Of a stretch of DNA of 64,000 nucleotides, positions 61,476 to 64,000 are shown piece after piece. The first letter of the stretch is position 1; each line of letters begins with the position of its first letter. Position numbers and translations under genes: made by a program. Below the pieces are notes generated by a model, which searched no databases, had not been told where the DNA came from, and was given only the letters and a program-made list of their open reading frames with translations. The DNA lies in NCBI RefSeq assembly GCF_900109195.1, contig NZ_FNZG01000001.1:496001-560000 (forward strand), written 5' to 3'. The stretch comes from Pseudooceanicola nitratireducens. GTDB lineage: Bacteria; Pseudomonadota; Alphaproteobacteria; Rhodobacterales; Rhodobacteraceae.

Positions 61476-63914
61476 ATGAAGAAACTTGTTGTTATCGGGG
61501 CCGGGATGGCATCGGGCCGGATGCTCGAACATCTTTTTGATGCCGATCCCGCGGCCTACGAGGTCACGCTGTTCAACGCCGAGCCGCGCGGGAACTACAA
61601 CCGCCTGATGCTGTCGCCGGTGCTGTCGGGTGAAAAGACCTATGAGGAAATCGTCACCCACGATGAGGCCTGGTACGCGGATCACAAGGTCACCTGCCGC
61701 TTTGGCGAAAAGGTCACCGGCATCGACCGCGACCGCAAGGTCGTGATCGGCGAAAAGGGCGAGGTGGCTTATGACAAGCTGGTCATCGCCACCGGGTCCA
61801 ACCCCTTCATCATCCCGCTGCCCGGGCATGATCTGGAAGGGGTGATTGCCTATCGCGACCTTGAAGACACCAATCGGATGATCGACCTGGGGGCGCAGCC
61901 CGATGCCAAGGCGGTCGTCATCGGCGGAGGCCTTCTGGGGCTTGAAGCCGCGGCCGGCCTGCGCCTGCGCGGCGTCGATGTCACCGTCGTGCATATCATG
62001 GGCCACCTGATGGAACGTCAGCTGGACGAGGCGGCGGGTTACCTGCTGCGCAAGTCCCTGACGGAAAAGGGCATCAAGGTGATGTGCAAGGCCAACTCCA
62101 AGGAGATCCTGGGCGAAGACGGCAAGGTCCGCGCCCTGCTTCTGGACGATGGCACCGAACTGCCCTGTGACCTGCTGGTCATGGCCGTGGGCATCCGCCC
62201 CTCGACCGCGCTGGCGTCCGAGGCCGGGCTGGCCGTCGGCAAGGGCGTGCACGTGGACGACCAGATGGTGACCTCGGACGCCGATATCCTGTCGCTTGGT
62301 GAATGCGTCGAACACAACGGCGCAATCTTCGGCCTGGTCGCGCCGCTTTACGATCAGGCCAAGGTTCTGGCCAACACCCTGCTGGGCAAACCCGATACCT
62401 TCGTGAACAAAGAGGTCTCGACCAAGCTGAAGGTCACGGGCTGCGATCTGTTCAGCGCCGGCGACTTTGCCGAGGGCGAGACCCGCGAAGACATCGTTTT
62501 CCGCGATCCCGCGCGCGGTGTCTACAAACGCCTGGTGCTGGAAGGCAACCGCATCGTCGGGGCCGTCATGTACGGTGACACCGCCGACGGGGCCTGGTTC
62601 TACAGCCACATCAAGGACGCCACCGACGTGGCCGAGATGCGCGACACCCTGATCTTTGGCCCGGCGTTCCAGGGGGGCGGCACTGCGGACCCTTTGGCGG
62701 CCGTTGCAGCCTTGCCGGATGATGCGGAAATCTGCGGCTGCAACGGCGTTTGCAAGGGAACCATCGTCGACGCCATCAAGGGGGGGGCAGGGGATCTGCC
62801 CAGCCTGAAGGCCCAGACCAAGGCCAGCGGATCCTGCGGGACCTGCACCGGCCTGGTCGAACAGCTGCTGGAACTGACGCTTGGCGACAGCTACGCGGCA
62901 CCGGCCGCCCAGCCGATCTGCGCCTGCTGTGACCTGACCCACGAAGATGTCCGTCGCCTGATCAAGTCGAAAGAGCTGAAATCCCAGCCCGCCGTCTGGC
63001 AGGAACTGGGCTGGAAGACCCCGAACGGCTGCCATGTCTGCCGCCCGGCGGTGAACTTCTACCTGCTGGCGGACTGGCCGCTGGAATATCAGGACGACCT
63101 GCAGTCGCGCTTCGTCAACGAACGCAAGCACGCCAACATCCAGAAGGACGGCACCTTCAGCGTCATGCCGCGCATGTGGGGGGGCATCACCACGCCCGAC
63201 GAATTGCGCGCCATCGCCGATGCCGCCGACAAGTTCAAGGTGCCGACCGTCAAGGTCACCGGCGGCCAGCGCATCGACCTGCTGGGCGTGAAAGGCGAAG
63301 ACCTGCCCGCCATCTGGGCCGATCTGAACCGCGCCGGCATGGTCTCGGGGCATGCCTATTCCAAGGGTCTGCGCACGGTGAAGACCTGCGTCGGCACCGA
63401 TCACTGCCGGTTCGGCACGCAGGACAGCACCGGGCTTGGCATCAAGCTGGAAAAGCTGCTGTGGGGGTCCTGGACGCCGCACAAGGTCAAGCTGGGCGTT
63501 TCGGGCTGTCCGCGCAACTGCGCCGAGGCCACCTGCAAGGATGTCGGTATCGTCTGCGTCGACAGCGGCTATCAGGTCGGTGTCGCGGGGGCTGCGGGCA
63601 TGGACGTGAAGGAAACCGAACGTCTGGCCGATGCCACCACCGAGGAAGAGGCGATCGAACTGACCACCGCCTTCATCCAGCTCTATCGGGAAAACGCCAA
63701 ATACCTCGACCGGCCCTACAAATGGGTCGCGAAAGTGGGGCTCGACTGGGTCAAGGAACGCGTGGTCGACGACCTGGACAGCCGCCGCGCCCTGGTCGAA
63801 CGGTTCGAGATTTCCCAATCCGTCTATCGCAAGGATCCCTGGGCCGATCACGTTGAAAACGAACGCAAACGCTATGCCCCCCTTGCAGATCTAACCCTGG
63901 AGGCCGCGGAATGA
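61476..63914 (+). CDS. nirB: Assimilatory nitrite reductase (NADH), large subunit
   Basis: The protein has 812 residues from ATG 61476 (AAAGGTG upstream). An N-terminal FAD/NADH domain (VVIGAGMASGRML, VIGGGLLGLEAAAGL) is followed by BFD-like [2Fe-2S] segments (CGCNGVCKG with CGTCTGLV, and CACCDL). The siroheme domain comes last, with TCVGTDHCRFG and GCPRNCAEATCKD binding the 4Fe-4S cluster and siroheme. It reduces nitrite to ammonium with NADH, paired with NirD. The start of nirD overlaps its stop by four bases. Confidence 0.97.
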   Translation: MKKLVVIGAGMASGRMLEHLFDADPAAYEVTLFNAEPRGNYNRLMLSPVLSGEKTYEEIVTHDEAWYADHKVTCRFGEKVTGIDRDRKVVIGEKGEVAYDKLVIATGSNPFIIPLPGHDLEGVIAYRDLEDTNRMIDLGAQPDAKAVVIGGGLLGLEAAAGLRLRGVDVTVVHIMGHLMERQLDEAAGYLLRKSLTEKGIKVMCKANSKEILGEDGKVRALLLDDGTELPCDLLVMAVGIRPSTALASEAGLAVGKGVHVDDQMVTSDADILSLGECVEHNGAIFGLVAPLYDQAKVLANTLLGKPDTFVNKEVSTKLKVTGCDLFSAGDFAEGETREDIVFRDPARGVYKRLVLEGNRIVGAVMYGDTADGAWFYSHIKDATDVAEMRDTLIFGPAFQGGGTADPLAAVAALPDDAEICGCNGVCKGTIVDAIKGGAGDLPSLKAQTKASGSCGTCTGLVEQLLELTLGDSYAAPAAQPICACCDLTHEDVRRLIKSKELKSQPAVWQELGWKTPNGCHVCRPAVNFYLLADWPLEYQDDLQSRFVNERKHANIQKDGTFSVMPRMWGGITTPDELRAIADAADKFKVPTVKVTGGQRIDLLGVKGEDLPAIWADLNRAGMVSGHAYSKGLRTVKTCVGTDHCRFGTQDSTGLGIKLEKLLWGSWTPHKVKLGVSGCPRNCAEATCKDVGIVCVDSGYQVGVAGAAGMDVKETERLADATTEEEAIELTTAFIQLYRENAKYLDRPYKWVAKVGLDWVKERVVDDLDSRRALVERFEISQSVYRKDPWADHVENERKRYAPLADLTLEAAE

Positions 63915-64000
63915 GCTGGATCGACATCGGATCAATCGAGGACATCCCCCTGCGCGGGGCCCGCGTGGTCAAGACGCCCAGGGGCTGCATCGCGGTCTTC
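63911..64000 (+). CDS. nirD: Assimilatory nitrite reductase (NADH), small subunit, 5' part
   Basis: ATG 63911 overlaps the nirB stop (ATGA), and the frame is open to the end of the window (30 codons). The residues MSWIDIGSIEDIPLRGARVV, followed by TPRGCIAVF, resemble the start of the Rieske-like NirD subunit. Position right after nirB supports this. The nitrate reductase catalytic gene nasA is expected beyond the edge. Confidence 0.85.
   Translation, partial: MSWIDIGSIEDIPLRGARVVKTPRGCIAVF

Overview
The window is high-GC bacterial chromosome. Its gene content points to an alphaproteobacterium of the Rhodobacteraceae (Roseobacter/Paracoccus group): a Tad pilus locus of the Rhodobacteraceae type, a coxB-ctaB-small ORF-ctaG-ctaE cytochrome aa3 cluster, an EI-Ntr protein behind lysC, a perfect FNR-type box, an Iron-Rhodo-type box, and a NasST nitrate assimilation cluster. 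No rRNA, tRNA, CRISPR array, integrase or transposase was found. The region reads as core chromosome.

Layout. 1-11 kb holds a complete-looking minus-strand tad/cpa locus: two small Flp-like pilins (both under 60 aa), CpaB, the CpaC secretin, an OmpA-like lipoprotein, CpaE, the CpaF ATPase, TadB, TadC, two TPR lipoproteins and the CpaA prepilin peptidase. Beside it lies a lytic transglycosylase gene broken by one amber codon directly after the catalytic Glu. 12-22 kb holds a 3-oxoacid CoA-transferase pair, an L,D-transpeptidase, topA, dprA, a TetR regulator, a candidate intergenic sRNA and tldD. 22-30 kb is a long plus-strand run: coxB, ctaB, a one-helix ORF, ctaG, ctaE, SURF1, thrC, an M16 peptidase and a RimJ-like acetyltransferase, mostly with overlapping start and stop codons. 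30-44 kb is mixed housekeeping: an MBL-fold protein, an FAD oxidase, EcsC, GNAT, flavin reductase, sulfotransferase, SulP, MTA phosphorylase, ptsP, lysC, SDR, DUF1178 and NUDIX.

44-54 kb is an iron island. On the minus strand lie DUF2218, hemP, an exported protein, exbB, two exbD and tonB. On the plus strand lie a siderophore-type ABC importer (binding protein, two permeases, ATPase) and a TonB-dependent receptor preceded by a TGA-N9-TCA palindrome. TonB/ExbBD would energise the receptor, and the ABC system would carry the ferric chelate inward.

54-64 kb is nitrate assimilation: nasT, nasS, a leader RNA, nrtA, nrtB, a fused double-ATPase nrtC, a protein with three GAF-like repeats, nirB and the start of nirD. 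The leader between nasS and nrtA contains two hairpins with six-base loops of the form A-N-N-G-N-N. This is the RNA signature bound by ANTAR proteins such as NasT, so transcription of the transporter and reductase is probably controlled by NasST antitermination. The strongest leads for follow-up are this leader, the triple GAF-like protein, the asymmetric ATPase, the amber-interrupted transglycosylase and the candidate sRNA at about 20.3-20.45 kb.
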